From: a virus
Virus record (IMG/VR): IMGVR_UViG_3300020185_000029
Span: 1-64,000 of that record
Direction: 5' to 3' (one strand)
DNA length: 64,000 bases
Position numbers and translations under genes: made by a program. The notes beneath the pieces were generated by a model. That model searched no databases. It was given only the letters and a program-made list of their open reading frames with translations, and was not told where the DNA came from. Shown in pieces: positions 1-7,300 of the stretch. The number at the start of each line of letters is the position of its first letter. Within the stretch, counting starts at the first letter, position 1.

Positions 1-493
1 TTATAACAGTTAAGCCTTCTAACTCCTTATGAACTTTACTGAGATTTGTACCTACAGCAATATACGGTCCACCACTTGGGTCAACTGAGTCTAAGCTACC
101 ATCATCCTTTCGAGAACATCCAACATGACCATCATCTTCAAAGGAATACTCAACACAATTCTTAGATATGATAGTGAATTTTCGTTCCTCATTGTATCGG
201 CTTTTAACTACAACATCTGGCCATCCAGCCCAACTACCTTGAATTGGATCAGAGACACCCGAAGACACTACATCTTCAGCAGAATCAAAATCAACTTCGA
301 TTTTATCATCTGGATAAAGATGCTCTGTCATTTCTCGACCTTTTTCAAAAAAGGACTCACCTACAGAATCTGGATGATACCCCGCGGCAACGCACAGACT
401 GTACAACTTCTCGGTCAGGACAGTCATCCCCATTGAATCGTGTTTACTTTCGTATGTAACCTTTTCTTCGTAATGCTCTATTGTAATTTTCAT
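1..493 (-). CDS. Hypothetical protein, truncated by the window edge
   Basis: A minus-strand frame of at least 164 codons begins with ATG at 491-493 (MKITIEHYEEKVTYESKHDS) and stays open to base 1, so the C-terminus is missing. It is acidic, with an aspartate-rich stretch near residue 65 and a Gly/Pro-rich stretch (DPSGGPY) near residue 140. No family is recognised. It lies downstream of two tiny membrane proteins on the same strand and is separated from the first by only three bases, so it probably belongs to the same operon. Confidence 0.75.
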   Translation of the reverse strand, partial: MKITIEHYEEKVTYESKHDSMGMTVLTEKLYSLCVAAGYHPDSVGESFFEKGREMTEHLYPDDKIEVDFDSAEDVVSSGVSDPIQGSWAGWPDVVVKSRYNEERKFTIISKNCVEYSFEDDGHVGCSRKDDGSLDSVDPSGGPYIAVGTNLSKVHKELEGLTVI

Positions 494-496
494 AAT

Positions 497-622
497 TTAT
501 AGACAACTCAACCAGATACAGAGGCATACAAAAATGCACACTGAAAATACACCAATAGTAATCTTCTCGATTAATTCGAGCGAGCCGTCCTTGGTCCTTT
601 GTTCGTTAAACGACTTTTTCAT
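497..622 (-). CDS. Small predicted membrane protein (41 aa)
   Basis: ATG at 620-622 to TAA at 497-499. The first 20 residues are polar (MKKSFNEQRTKDGSLELIEK) and the rest is one hydrophobic segment rich in I, V, F, L and C (about residues 21-41), so a single-pass inner-membrane protein is likely. A purine-rich AGAAGAAG lies upstream as a possible ribosome binding site. The gene starts two bases before the stop of the next upstream gene. Function unknown; small membrane proteins of phages are sometimes lysis or superinfection factors, but nothing here shows that. Confidence 0.55.
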   Translation of the reverse strand: MKKSFNEQRTKDGSLELIEKITIGVFSVCIFVCLCIWLSCL

Positions 623-624
623 AA

Positions 625-726
625 TTATTTCTTCTTCTCTGGATTAACATTAACTACCCACCACACAAATCTAGAGAATGCAGCAACTGAAACTACTGCG
701 GTAATTATATATATTACTTCACTCAT
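625..726 (-). CDS. Small predicted membrane protein (33 aa)
   Basis: ATG at 724-726 to TAA at 625-627. A hydrophobic N-terminal segment (VIYIITAVVSVAAF, residues 4-17) is followed by an aromatic patch (RFVWWVV) and a basic tail NPEKKK. A clear Shine-Dalgarno GAGGAAAG precedes the start with good spacing. The start codon overlaps the upstream stop as ATGA, so translation is coupled. No family is recognised. Confidence 0.55.
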   Translation of the reverse strand: MSEVIYIITAVVSVAAFSRFVWWVVNVNPEKKK

Positions 727-983
727 AATCTTTCCTCAAATTCAAGTTGTATATTCAAAGATCTCATTGCATATTTAGCAACGTGATTCAATGCTTCCAT
801 ATCTTCATACTCAACATATCGATTCCCGATAGTTCTCATATAGCAACCTTCGTTGTCTTGCATGATCCAACAGAGAGTAATACAAGTTTCCCTGTCTAAG
901 CTCTCGCTATAAGTCCAAGCAACAATCTCGGCGCGGCGGTCCACGGTTGCTGGTCTAAATTCAACATCTTTATATCTCATCAT
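723..983 (-). CDS. Hypothetical protein (about 86 aa)
   Basis: Taken from ATG at 981-983 (MMRYKDVEFRPATVDRRAE) to TGA at 723-725. A longer reading from TTG at 1040 would overlap the neighbouring 54-aa gene by 38 bases, so the ATG is preferred; a second ATG follows directly at 978-980. The protein is mixed alpha/beta in composition with a C-terminal helix-like segment. It is followed by a translationally coupled membrane protein. No family is recognised. Confidence 0.6.
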   Translation of the reverse strand: MMRYKDVEFRPATVDRRAEIVAWTYSESLDRETCITLCWIMQDNEGCYMRTIGNRYVEYEDMEALNHVAKYAMRSLNIQLEFEERL

Positions 984-1002
984 GATTGTTTTATATTTAC
1001 AG

Positions 1003-1167
1003 TCATTTCTTGTCCAGATTTTTTTTGATGGCCTTGTCAATCTTTGGAGTCACCAAATGACCGACATGATCGTTGTGGACAAGTGCGCCGCTTGAGCGTC
1101 CCATGAGTTTTCTCTTTGTTGGATTCGGCGCTCTTAAATCAGCACCTGGTTTTGTTTTTTTAGACAT
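1003..1167 (-). CDS. Small basic hypothetical protein (54 aa)
   Basis: ATG at 1165-1167 to TGA at 1003-1005. It is lysine- and arginine-rich throughout (starts MSKKTKPGADLRAPNPTKRK, ends IKKNLDKK), suggesting nucleic-acid binding or an unstructured peptide. A sigma-70-type promoter lies immediately upstream with only seven bases between the -10 box and ATG. It heads the small-gene operon running left to the edge. No family is recognised. Confidence 0.6.
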   Translation of the reverse strand: MSKKTKPGADLRAPNPTKRKLMGRSSGALVHNDHVGHLVTPKIDKAIKKNLDKK

Positions 1168-1202
1168 ACAACATATAATGCCTAAAATTTAATCAATGTC
1201 AA
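1168..1202 (-). promoter_or_regulatory. Sigma-70-type promoter, near-leaderless
   Basis: On the minus strand TTGACA (1197-1202), a 16-base spacer, CATTAT (1175-1180), then seven bases to the ATG at 1167. The -35 box is a perfect match and the -10 matches 4 of 6. It overlaps the end of the 78-aa upstream gene. Confidence 0.6.
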
Positions 1203-1435
1203 CAAAAAAAGTTTGGTTTGCTGCTTTTTTCTTTATTAAGATAATTTTTTAAAATTAAATAAGCCTCTTGTATTGTTTTGGGCTTCCACTCTGGATTAAC
1301 TTCACGCATTTCTGGGAGAGCTATTTTCTCAAAATATGTTTTGCGCAAATCAGTTATTTCGCCAGATTCAACAAAAGATTCAAGCATACAATAAGTTGAT
1401 TGAAGGTTTTTATGTGTTTTGTCCAAAGGTTTCAT
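1199..1435 (-). CDS. Hypothetical protein (78 aa)
   Basis: ATG at 1433-1435. It is mostly charged and predicted helical (TYFEKIALPEMREVNPEW, then IQEAYLILKNYLNKEKSSK) and ends in NFFC. It overlaps the 3' end of the upstream 63-aa gene by 26 bases in another frame, so the two are probably co-translated. No domain is recognised. Confidence 0.6.
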   Translation of the reverse strand: MKPLDKTHKNLQSTYCMLESFVESGEITDLRKTYFEKIALPEMREVNPEWKPKTIQEAYLILKNYLNKEKSSKPNFFC

Positions 1436-1601
1436 AGATAATAAACTCTGGTTGGTTATCTTTGGATTTGTACTTATTTGGGAAGACGGTTACTGGCATC
1501 TTCTTGCCATCAATAACGACGTATCCAGCGAGATACTTGCCGTTTTTCCCATCTTTCTTCCAGAAAGCGCCGCGTTGTTGATCGGTCCATGTAGTATTCA
1601 T
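1410..1601 (-). CDS. Hypothetical protein (63 aa), first gene of an early-type transcript
   Basis: ATG at 1599-1601. It carries a beta-rich stretch typical of small phage proteins (AFWKKDGKNGKYLAGYVVID, then KMPVTVFPNKYK). A perfect-consensus promoter (TTGACA-N16-TATAAT) sits directly upstream and places transcription start at or beside the ATG. Similar short proteins with a GKYLAGYV-like core are common in phage early regions; function unknown. Confidence 0.65.
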   Translation of the reverse strand: MNTTWTDQQRGAFWKKDGKNGKYLAGYVVIDGKKMPVTVFPNKYKSKDNQPEFIIYETFGQNT

Positions 1602-1636
1602 ATGTGCAATTATAGCACATAAAACAACGTTGTCAA
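1602..1636 (-). promoter_or_regulatory. Consensus sigma-70 promoter, near-leaderless
   Basis: On the minus strand TTGACA (1631-1636), exactly 16 bases, TATAAT (1609-1614), then seven bases (TGCACAT) to the ATG at 1601. Both hexamers are perfect. The -35 box overlaps the TGA stop of the upstream gene. Transcription should begin at or within a few bases of the start codon. Confidence 0.8.
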
Positions 1637-1878
1637 GTTAAATTCTTCCAAGCATTTTCACAATGCTTTTTATCTCTAAATAAAAAATTAATAAATTTAT
1701 AAAATTTTCCTCTTACTGGTAAATTTAATTGTTGCCAGTAGCCACAGTAGGCAGAAAAAGTTAGATTAGCATTTAAGCCAAAAACCGAGGCTAGTCCTTG
1801 CGACACAGCCTCGGCTAAATTCCAATAGTAAGACTTACCTCTCGATTTCGAGGGGTCAGCTTTTATAGTTATTCTCAT
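1633..1878 (-). CDS. Hypothetical protein (81 aa)
   Basis: ATG at 1876-1878 overlaps the previous stop as TAATG, which decides the start over an upstream TTG at 1884. The protein begins MRITIKADPSKSRGKSYYWN and has an aromatic-rich middle (FSAYCGYWQQLNL) and a basic C-terminus. It follows the DUF4376-like gene directly and may act with it. No confident family. Confidence 0.6.
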   Translation of the reverse strand: MRITIKADPSKSRGKSYYWNLAEAVSQGLASVFGLNANLTFSAYCGYWQQLNLPVRGKFYKFINFLFRDKKHCENAWKNLT

Positions 1879-2456
1879 TACCAAACAATAGCACTTAATT
1901 CTGCGAAACTAGTGGCGTTAGCGATTGCTTCGTTAAGTTCTTTTTCACGAGAAAATGCTGCCGACTTTCTTTGAATACCTTCCGAAATTGCTGTTTGAAA
2001 CTGAGCCTTTGAAATTGTATTGTACGAACCATCGGCGTTCTTATAATCTGGGAAAGAGCCGCCGTCTGGCAGGATTTCGATAATTGTTTTTGTGTCGATG
2101 ATGGTTTCTAGGTCGGCCTTAAATTGAAAACCATCACTAGTCGTGAGAATAGAGTTGTATTCCGCATCTCTAGCTCTTTTAATCTCTGCAAACTTTCTAG
2201 ATTTAAACATATCGGGATATTCAATAAATCTTTCTTCTCGTCGCTCCAGTCGTTTGATCTCCATCTTTTCTTGAAAAGTAACAACGTTATTGTTAATCAG
2301 GAAAAGTGGTTCGTCCGAAGACTCAAAAGTTGCAGCCTTCGCATTCGAGATTTGAACGACTTCTTCAGAATTGGTATTATAAGAGCCATCTTCGTATGCA
2401 TCTTCTTGCACTTCGATGATTCGTCTTGTTTCGATGTTAATTAGGGCGTTTTTCAT
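1878..2456 (-). CDS. DUF4376-like tail-associated protein (192 aa)
   Basis: The N-terminal 60 residues form a beta-rich segment (ALINIETRRIIEVQEDAYED). The C-terminal half from about residue 98 resembles the DUF4376 family: an Ala-Glu-Tyr start, ILTTSDGFQFKADLETIID, and a final helix with NEAIANATSFAELSAIVW. Proteins of this family usually lie next to tail fibre genes and are thought to be fibre tips or assembly helpers. Here the gene is downstream of the LRR tail-like array and the sulfotransferase. Start ATG 2454-2456 overlaps the sulfotransferase stop as ATGA. Family assignment is by eye. Confidence 0.6.
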   Translation of the reverse strand: MKNALINIETRRIIEVQEDAYEDGSYNTNSEEVVQISNAKAATFESSDEPLFLINNNVVTFQEKMEIKRLERREERFIEYPDMFKSRKFAEIKRARDAEYNSILTTSDGFQFKADLETIIDTKTIIEILPDGGSFPDYKNADGSYNTISKAQFQTAISEGIQRKSAAFSREKELNEAIANATSFAELSAIVW

Positions 2457-3253
2457 AATTCGTTGATCCAGTTAAATTTTTGGTTAAGTTGTTCTGAGAG
2501 TTGGCGGCCAAGTGTTTCGTGCCAATCTTTTTTTAGTGGTTTTACTTCTTGGCGAATAACATGGTCTCCATATGGGAAACCTACATCATTTTCTTTGGTG
2601 TATTGTTCTACGTTGGAAGTGTTGTGAACGAAAGGCTCTTCTCCAAGAAACTCCCATACATTATTCATTACACTTTGTGGGTCTTCTGTTAAGTCTTCAG
2701 CATGAATAAACATTAATTTATCACCAAATCTTTCGGCAGCTTCATGTAATCTCTCGATTGCAATACCAATTGGAGGGCTTTGTAGCCAACCTTGAGCGCG
2801 TTTATCGATAGTTGTCCAGCTTTGTGGGTTTTGTTGCTCCACTCCGTTAAAAACTTCTGGGTGCTGCTGGCGTTTCTTTTCCATGCTGGAAAGAATGCCG
2901 CGTATATCGCGGACTGGCACAAGAACCTTTGCGTCTGGCCACACCTTAAAAAGTTGATCTAGGTGACCAATCCAAGAGCGGCACTTGTCTACAACTACAG
3001 GGCGGTCTGTGATACTATTAAATGCGTTCTCACATCCAGCCTTAACGTAATCCAAATACATAGGCTCAAGAACTTTTTCCATATCCACTGCCTTTGCCTC
3101 TTCAGTCTGAAAGACTTGGCGAGCTATGTAGCCAATTTCGTGCAAGGCACTTGTTGGTGTAGCGTGGACCCTTGGGTTCTGCGCTAGAAGATTGCAGAGC
3201 AGCGTGGAGCAAGCTCTTGGAAGACCAGATACGAAGTGTAATTTTTTACTCAT
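2453..3253 (-). CDS. Sulfotransferase-family protein (266 aa)
   Basis: It begins with the 5'-phosphosulfate-binding loop typical of PAPS-dependent sulfotransferases (HFVSGLPRACSTLLCNLLAQ, residues 6-25) and has a second conserved stretch, AKVLVPVRDIRGILSSME (about residues 109-126), matching the 3'-phosphate-binding region. A conserved late region LTEDPQSVMNNVWEFLGEEP follows. The length fits a single-domain enzyme. Such genes recur in aquatic phages; substrates are unknown. It sits between the LRR tail-like array and the DUF4376-like gene, so sulfation of a glycan, of a tail protein or of the host surface is possible (inference). Confidence 0.8.
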   Translation of the reverse strand: MSKKLHFVSGLPRACSTLLCNLLAQNPRVHATPTSALHEIGYIARQVFQTEEAKAVDMEKVLEPMYLDYVKAGCENAFNSITDRPVVVDKCRSWIGHLDQLFKVWPDAKVLVPVRDIRGILSSMEKKRQQHPEVFNGVEQQNPQSWTTIDKRAQGWLQSPPIGIAIERLHEAAERFGDKLMFIHAEDLTEDPQSVMNNVWEFLGEEPFVHNTSNVEQYTKENDVGFPYGDHVIRQEVKPLKKDWHETLGRQLSEQLNQKFNWINEL

Positions 3254-3287
3254 ATTATTATGGTGTATCTAATCCTTTAAAAGTCAA

Positions 3288-4304
3288 CTATAAATCAAAG
3301 AAAACTGTCAAACCTCCATATGTAGCTGGGTAAGTTGCTCCTACTGGAACGTGAATTGTTGAAGCCGCTACACCAGAAAACACATCAGAACCCAAGGCAG
3401 GAGCAGTTGTAGCTAGGCAGTTGATTGTAGCCAGGCTAGCGCAGTTATAGAATGCTTGACTCCCGATGCTGGTGACGCTGCTGGGAATGGTGATGCTCGC
3501 CAAGCTAGTGTTAATAAATAGTGTAGCCTCAATGCTTGTAAAGTCAACATTATTTGGGAGGGTAGCGCTTTCTAAGATACTGGAGTAACCGAATGCGTAA
3601 GACCCGATACTGGAGACGCTGTCAGGGATGATAATGCTCGTCAGGACGTTGCATCTACTGAATGCGCTAAAACCGATGCTGGTGAAGTTAACGTTATTTG
3701 GGAGGGTGACGCTCGTCAGGCTAGTGCAGTAATCGAATGCGTAAGACCCGATGCTGGTGACGCTGTCGGGAATCGTGACGTTCGTCAGGCCGCAGTTATA
3801 GAATGCTAGAGACCCGATGCTGGTGACGCTGTCTGGAATGGTGATGCTCGTCAGGGCGCTACAGTAAGCGAATGAGGAAGAATCGATGCTGGTGACGCTG
3901 TCGGGAATGGTGATGCTCGTCAGGCCAGAGCAGCTAACGAATGCGCCAGCCCCGATGCTGATCACGCTGTTGGGGATGGTGACGCTCGTCAGGCTGCTGC
4001 AGCTATTGAATGCGGAAGTCCCGAAGCTGGTGACGTTACTTCCAATGTAGATGCTAGTTAATGTCGTGTTACCATCATAACCATCTAAATCAGTAATAGT
4101 TGTAAGATTTCTAGTCTGTGTTACGCCAGCCTGAATATCTGTAGTGAATGGCACAATAGATTCCTTTTCCGCATCACTCAGAGGAAGATCTGCCAACTTA
4201 ATCTTTTTGGTCTGATTTAGGTCGCTGTCTACTAGTGGTAGCACATCGATTGCTGGATCAGCTGAAGTTAGTTCTGTTAGTTGTGATATTTTTTTGTCTG
4301 CCAT
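3288..4304 (-). CDS. BspA-like leucine-rich-repeat protein 1 (338 aa)
   Basis: Residues 1-50 form a module shared with the next two genes (MADKKISQLTELTSADPAID ... TKKIKLADLPLSD), a type often seen at the N-terminus of phage tail fibres. Residues about 80-290 are roughly nine to ten LRR_5 repeats of about 23 residues (LTSITIPDSVTSIGSLAFYN-type). The C-terminal cap (residues about 290-338) differs from those of the two paralogs. LRR_5 proteins of the BspA type are surface adhesins; here the likely role is a virion-attached receptor-binding or adhesion protein. It is the last of three tandem paralogs. Confidence 0.8.
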   Translation of the reverse strand: MADKKISQLTELTSADPAIDVLPLVDSDLNQTKKIKLADLPLSDAEKESIVPFTTDIQAGVTQTRNLTTITDLDGYDGNTTLTSIYIGSNVTSFGTSAFNSCSSLTSVTIPNSVISIGAGAFVSCSGLTSITIPDSVTSIDSSSFAYCSALTSITIPDSVTSIGSLAFYNCGLTNVTIPDSVTSIGSYAFDYCTSLTSVTLPNNVNFTSIGFSAFSRCNVLTSIIIPDSVSSIGSYAFGYSSILESATLPNNVDFTSIEATLFINTSLASITIPSSVTSIGSQAFYNCASLATINCLATTAPALGSDVFSGVAASTIHVPVGATYPATYGGLTVFFDL

Positions 4305-4316
4305 GATTTTTAAAGA

Positions 4317-6149
4317 TTAAATTATATTAACGGTTACGTTTGCGTTTCCACCAATATTCAGGCCAGATCCAGCTGTCCAACCAAGTCCAGCTAGTACATT
4401 TATAGTAAGAGGAGATGCCGTGCCGAGGAAAATATTAATTGCGTTGTCTATAACAGTTTTATCTACATTGCAGTTAATTGTATTTAGTAGATTACAACCC
4501 TGAAAAGCTCTCTCTCCTATGCTGCCGACACTAATAGGAATTTCAACAGTTGTCAAAACATCAAGATTGCGGAATGCGTATGAACCGATAGTCGTTACTG
4601 TAGTGGGTATGGTCAAACTCAGTAAAGACCTAAGTTCAGCAAATGTGAATTGCTCAATGGTAGTAAAGCCAGTGTTGCTTGGGAGGGTGAGACTTTCTAC
4701 CCTGTCACAGCCTTGGAATGCTCTTAGTTTGATGGTGGAAACGCTGTCTGGGATGGTGATGCTCGTAAAGTCGCAGTTTTGGAATGCGCCTCTACCGATG
4801 CTGGTGACGCTGTTGGGAATGGTGACGCTCGACAGGCTAGTGCAGTTATAGAATAAGTAATCTTCGATGCTGGTGAAGCCAACATTATTTGGAAGAGTGG
4901 CGCTCGCGAGGTCAGTGCAGTTTTGAAATGCGCTATTCCCGATGCTGGTGACACTGTCGGGAATGATAATGCTCGTCAGGCTTTTGCAGTTGTCGAATGC
5001 ATTCGCCCCGATAGTTTCGACGCTGTCGGGAATGTTGATGCTCGTCAGGCTGCTGCAGTTATCGAATGTGAACTCCCCGATGCTGGAGACGCTGTTGGGG
5101 ATGGTGACGCTCGACAGGCTAGTGCAGCCAAGGAATGCGTAATCCCCGATGGTTTCGACGCTGTCGGGAATGACGATACTTGTAAGAAATACGCAAATGC
5201 CGAACGTATCTCCCGCAATCGAGGTAAACGCAGGATTATTTGGAAGCTTGATACTCGTTAGCGCAGAATAATAAAACGCAAAACTCCCAATGGTGGTGAC
5301 ACTATCAGGAATGGTGACGCTCGTCAGGCTGCTGCACCGATAGAATGCGCTAAACCCGATGCTGGTGACGCTGTCGGGAATGGTGACGATCGTCAGGCTG
5401 CTGCAGACAGAGAATGTGTTATTCTCGATACTGGTGAAATTGTTATTATTTGGAAGTGTGACGCTCGCGAGGTCAGTGCAGCGATAGAATGCCGCAGACC
5501 CGATAGTTTCGACGCTGTCGGGAATGACGATACTCGTCAGGCTAGTGCAGAAATCGAATGCGGAATCCGCGATGCTGGTGACGCTATTGCCGATGGTTGC
5601 GCTCGCGAGGCTAGTGCAGCCACGGATTGCGCGATCCCCGATGGTTTCGACGCTGTCGGGAATGACGATACTTGTAAGAGATATGCAACCGCCGAACGTA
5701 TCTTGCTCAATCGAGGTAAACGCAGGATTATTTGGAAGCTTGATACTCGTTAGCGCAGAATAATAAAACGCAAAACTCCCGATAGTGGTGACACTATCAG
5801 GAATAAAAACGCTCTGATTTGTTAAATTAGCTCCTGCAAAATTGCTATTGCTAAACGCCGCCGATCCAATGCTAGTTACATTAGTCCCAATATAAATGCT
5901 GTCTGGTTGATACGTATTGTAAAACCCATCCGAATTACTAATAGTTGTAAGATTTCTAGTTTGCTCCACGCCAGCCTGAATATCTATCGTGTATGGGTAT
6001 GCGGTATCTTCAGAGGCATCACTAAGCGGAAAGTTGGCTAATTTAATTTTTTTAGTTTTACTTTCGCTGGAGTCTACAACTGGTAAAAAATCTACTGCCG
6101 AGTCTGCTGAAGTTATTTCTGTGAGGTCTGATATTTTTTTGTTTGCCAT
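4317..6149 (-). CDS. BspA-like leucine-rich-repeat protein 2 (610 aa)
   Basis: The longest of the three paralogs. It has the same N-terminal module (MANKKISDLTEITSADSAVD ... TKKIKLANFPLSD) and then around twenty LRR_5 repeats of about 23 residues. Its C-terminal cap (residues about 560-610, with LGWTAGSGLNIGGNANVTV) is nearly the same as in the 230-aa paralog. An internal duplication is visible: two copies of a block beginning SVTTIGSFAFYYSALTSIKL, with a 73-base identical DNA core at 5216-5288 and 5708-5780. This points to growth by recombination between repeats. Probable tail-associated adhesin. Confidence 0.8.
   Translation of the reverse strand: MANKKISDLTEITSADSAVDFLPVVDSSESKTKKIKLANFPLSDASEDTAYPYTIDIQAGVEQTRNLTTISNSDGFYNTYQPDSIYIGTNVTSIGSAAFSNSNFAGANLTNQSVFIPDSVTTIGSFAFYYSALTSIKLPNNPAFTSIEQDTFGGCISLTSIVIPDSVETIGDRAIRGCTSLASATIGNSVTSIADSAFDFCTSLTSIVIPDSVETIGSAAFYRCTDLASVTLPNNNNFTSIENNTFSVCSSLTIVTIPDSVTSIGFSAFYRCSSLTSVTIPDSVTTIGSFAFYYSALTSIKLPNNPAFTSIAGDTFGICVFLTSIVIPDSVETIGDYAFLGCTSLSSVTIPNSVSSIGEFTFDNCSSLTSINIPDSVETIGANAFDNCKSLTSIIIPDSVTSIGNSAFQNCTDLASATLPNNVGFTSIEDYLFYNCTSLSSVTIPNSVTSIGRGAFQNCDFTSITIPDSVSTIKLRAFQGCDRVESLTLPSNTGFTTIEQFTFAELRSLLSLTIPTTVTTIGSYAFRNLDVLTTVEIPISVGSIGERAFQGCNLLNTINCNVDKTVIDNAINIFLGTASPLTINVLAGLGWTAGSGLNIGGNANVTVNII
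5216..5780. repeat. Internal direct duplication inside LRR protein 2
   Basis: Bases 5216-5288 and 5708-5780 are identical over 73 bases (offset 492), and similarity continues on both sides at lower identity. The offset is a multiple of three, so the reading frame is kept. This is the clearest recent duplication within the LRR array. Confidence 0.85.
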
Positions 6150-6161
6150 TGTGGGTTTACT

Positions 6162-6854
6162 TTATATTATGTTAACGGTCACGTTTGTGTTTCCGCCAAT
6201 TGTTTGGCCAGGTCCAGCTGTCCAACCCAGTCCAGATGGCGCGTTTATAGTAAGAGGAGATGCCGTGCCATTGAAAACATTATCTAGGCCATTTATAATA
6301 GAAAAATCTACATTGCAGTTAATTGTCGCTAAGTTAACGCAATTACGAAAAGCGTTATCCCCAATACTAGTCACACTGCTGGGAATGGTTAAGCTGTTCA
6401 GGACATTGCAGTTTTGAAGTGCGCTAACCCCGATGCTGGTAACGCTGTCTGGAATATTGATACTTTGGATAGCGAAGCAGAGCCGAAATGCATTTTGATC
6501 GATACTTGTGATACCGTTAGCGATGGTTACATCCGTCAGGGCATCGCAACGAATGAATGCGGATTGCCCGATGCTGGGAACATTGCTCCCAATATAGATA
6601 CTAGTTAAAGTAGTGTCATCGCCGTAATACTGATTGTAAGTCAACGGAGCAGTAATATTTCGTGTTTGCTCCACAGTGCCGTGAAAGTCTGTAGTATACG
6701 TATACACATGGTTTTTAGCCGAATCGCTCAGTGGCAAATTACTAAATCTAATCTTTTTGGTCTCATCTGCGCTGGTATCTACAACAGGTAAGAGGTCAGT
6801 TGCTGCGTCAGCTGAAGTTAGTTCCGTAAGTTCTGATATTTTTTTGTCCGCCAT
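6162..6854 (-). CDS. BspA-like leucine-rich-repeat protein 3 (230 aa)
   Basis: The shortest paralog: N-terminal module (MADKKISELTELTSADAATD ... TKKIRFSNLPLSD, residues 1-45), about four LRR_5 repeats (residues about 80-175), then the cap shared with the 610-aa paralog (LGWTAGPGQTIGGNTNVTV). It is the first gene of the LRR array and has a GTGTAATA late-type element six bases upstream of its start. The head-repeats-cap design suggests a minimal version of the same virion adhesin. Confidence 0.8.
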   Translation of the reverse strand: MADKKISELTELTSADAATDLLPVVDTSADETKKIRFSNLPLSDSAKNHVYTYTTDFHGTVEQTRNITAPLTYNQYYGDDTTLTSIYIGSNVPSIGQSAFIRCDALTDVTIANGITSIDQNAFRLCFAIQSINIPDSVTSIGVSALQNCNVLNSLTIPSSVTSIGDNAFRNCVNLATINCNVDFSIINGLDNVFNGTASPLTINAPSGLGWTAGPGQTIGGNTNVTVNII

Positions 6855-6868
6855 AGTATTTATTACAC
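6855..6868 (-). promoter_or_regulatory. Late-type promoter element GTGTAATA
   Basis: On the minus strand GTGTAATA (6861-6868) followed by AATACT and the ATG at 6854. The same octamer occurs just before the starts at 44802, 46948 and 57923. No good -35 box is visible. Confidence 0.55.
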
Positions 6869-6881
6869 TATAATTTATAGG

Positions 6882-7262
6882 TTAATCTATAATACTAGCA
6901 AAATCATTTTCTAAGTTAGTCTTTGGCTTATCTTCAACGTGCTTATTACCTACTTCTTTTTCATATTTTTCAAAATATGATTTTTTGACTGGATCATATC
7001 CAAGCCTCTCTTCTCTTTCTATGCTAAGCTCTTTAGAGTAGTCCAACATATCTCCATATGTGCCTTTCATTTTTCCAGTCTTATCAGTAAAAGCCACTTT
7101 GTCGAAGGCATCGATTTTACTATGGGTACTGAAGTTTATTGGGGTATAAGATCTATCCCATTTTAAGCCGTCCTCATCATGAAAAACATGTTCATCGTTG
7201 ACCGATTGAATTAACTCAATATACTCTTCTCTTTCTGGATGTTTGTAAATGTATTCTGGCAT
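6882..7262 (-). CDS. FmdB-like small phage protein lacking zinc cysteines (126 aa)
   Basis: The first 45 residues resemble the FmdB/putative regulatory zinc-ribbon domain of phages (MPEYIYKHPEREEYIELIQS, then DGLKWDRSYTPIN), but the two CxxC pairs expected in that family are absent and there is no cysteine at all. The remainder is charged and helical (YDPVKKSYFEKYEKEVGNKH). Members of this group sit in phage structural or late regions with unknown roles. It lies between the 345-aa conserved protein and the LRR array on the same strand. Confidence 0.5.
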   Translation of the reverse strand: MPEYIYKHPEREEYIELIQSVNDEHVFHDEDGLKWDRSYTPINFSTHSKIDAFDKVAFTDKTGKMKGTYGDMLDYSKELSIEREERLGYDPVKKSYFEKYEKEVGNKHVEDKPKTNLENDFASIID

Positions 7263-7300
7263 AATACATTATGCTATAGTTTTAACCTTATTCCAATTAT

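Noticed and set aside
984-1040. TTG start at 1040 for the 86-aa gene
   Set aside because: It would overlap a better supported 54-aa gene by 38 bases; the ATG at 983 lies just after that gene's stop.
4519-6608. Several plus-strand frames opposite the LRR genes
   Set aside because: They are repetitive antisense readings of the LRR repeats, with no ribosome sites or coding pattern.
3288-6854. A diversity-generating retroelement targeting the LRR array
   Set aside because: No reverse transcriptase and no adenine-biased template repeat were seen in the window; recombination between repeats explains the variation.
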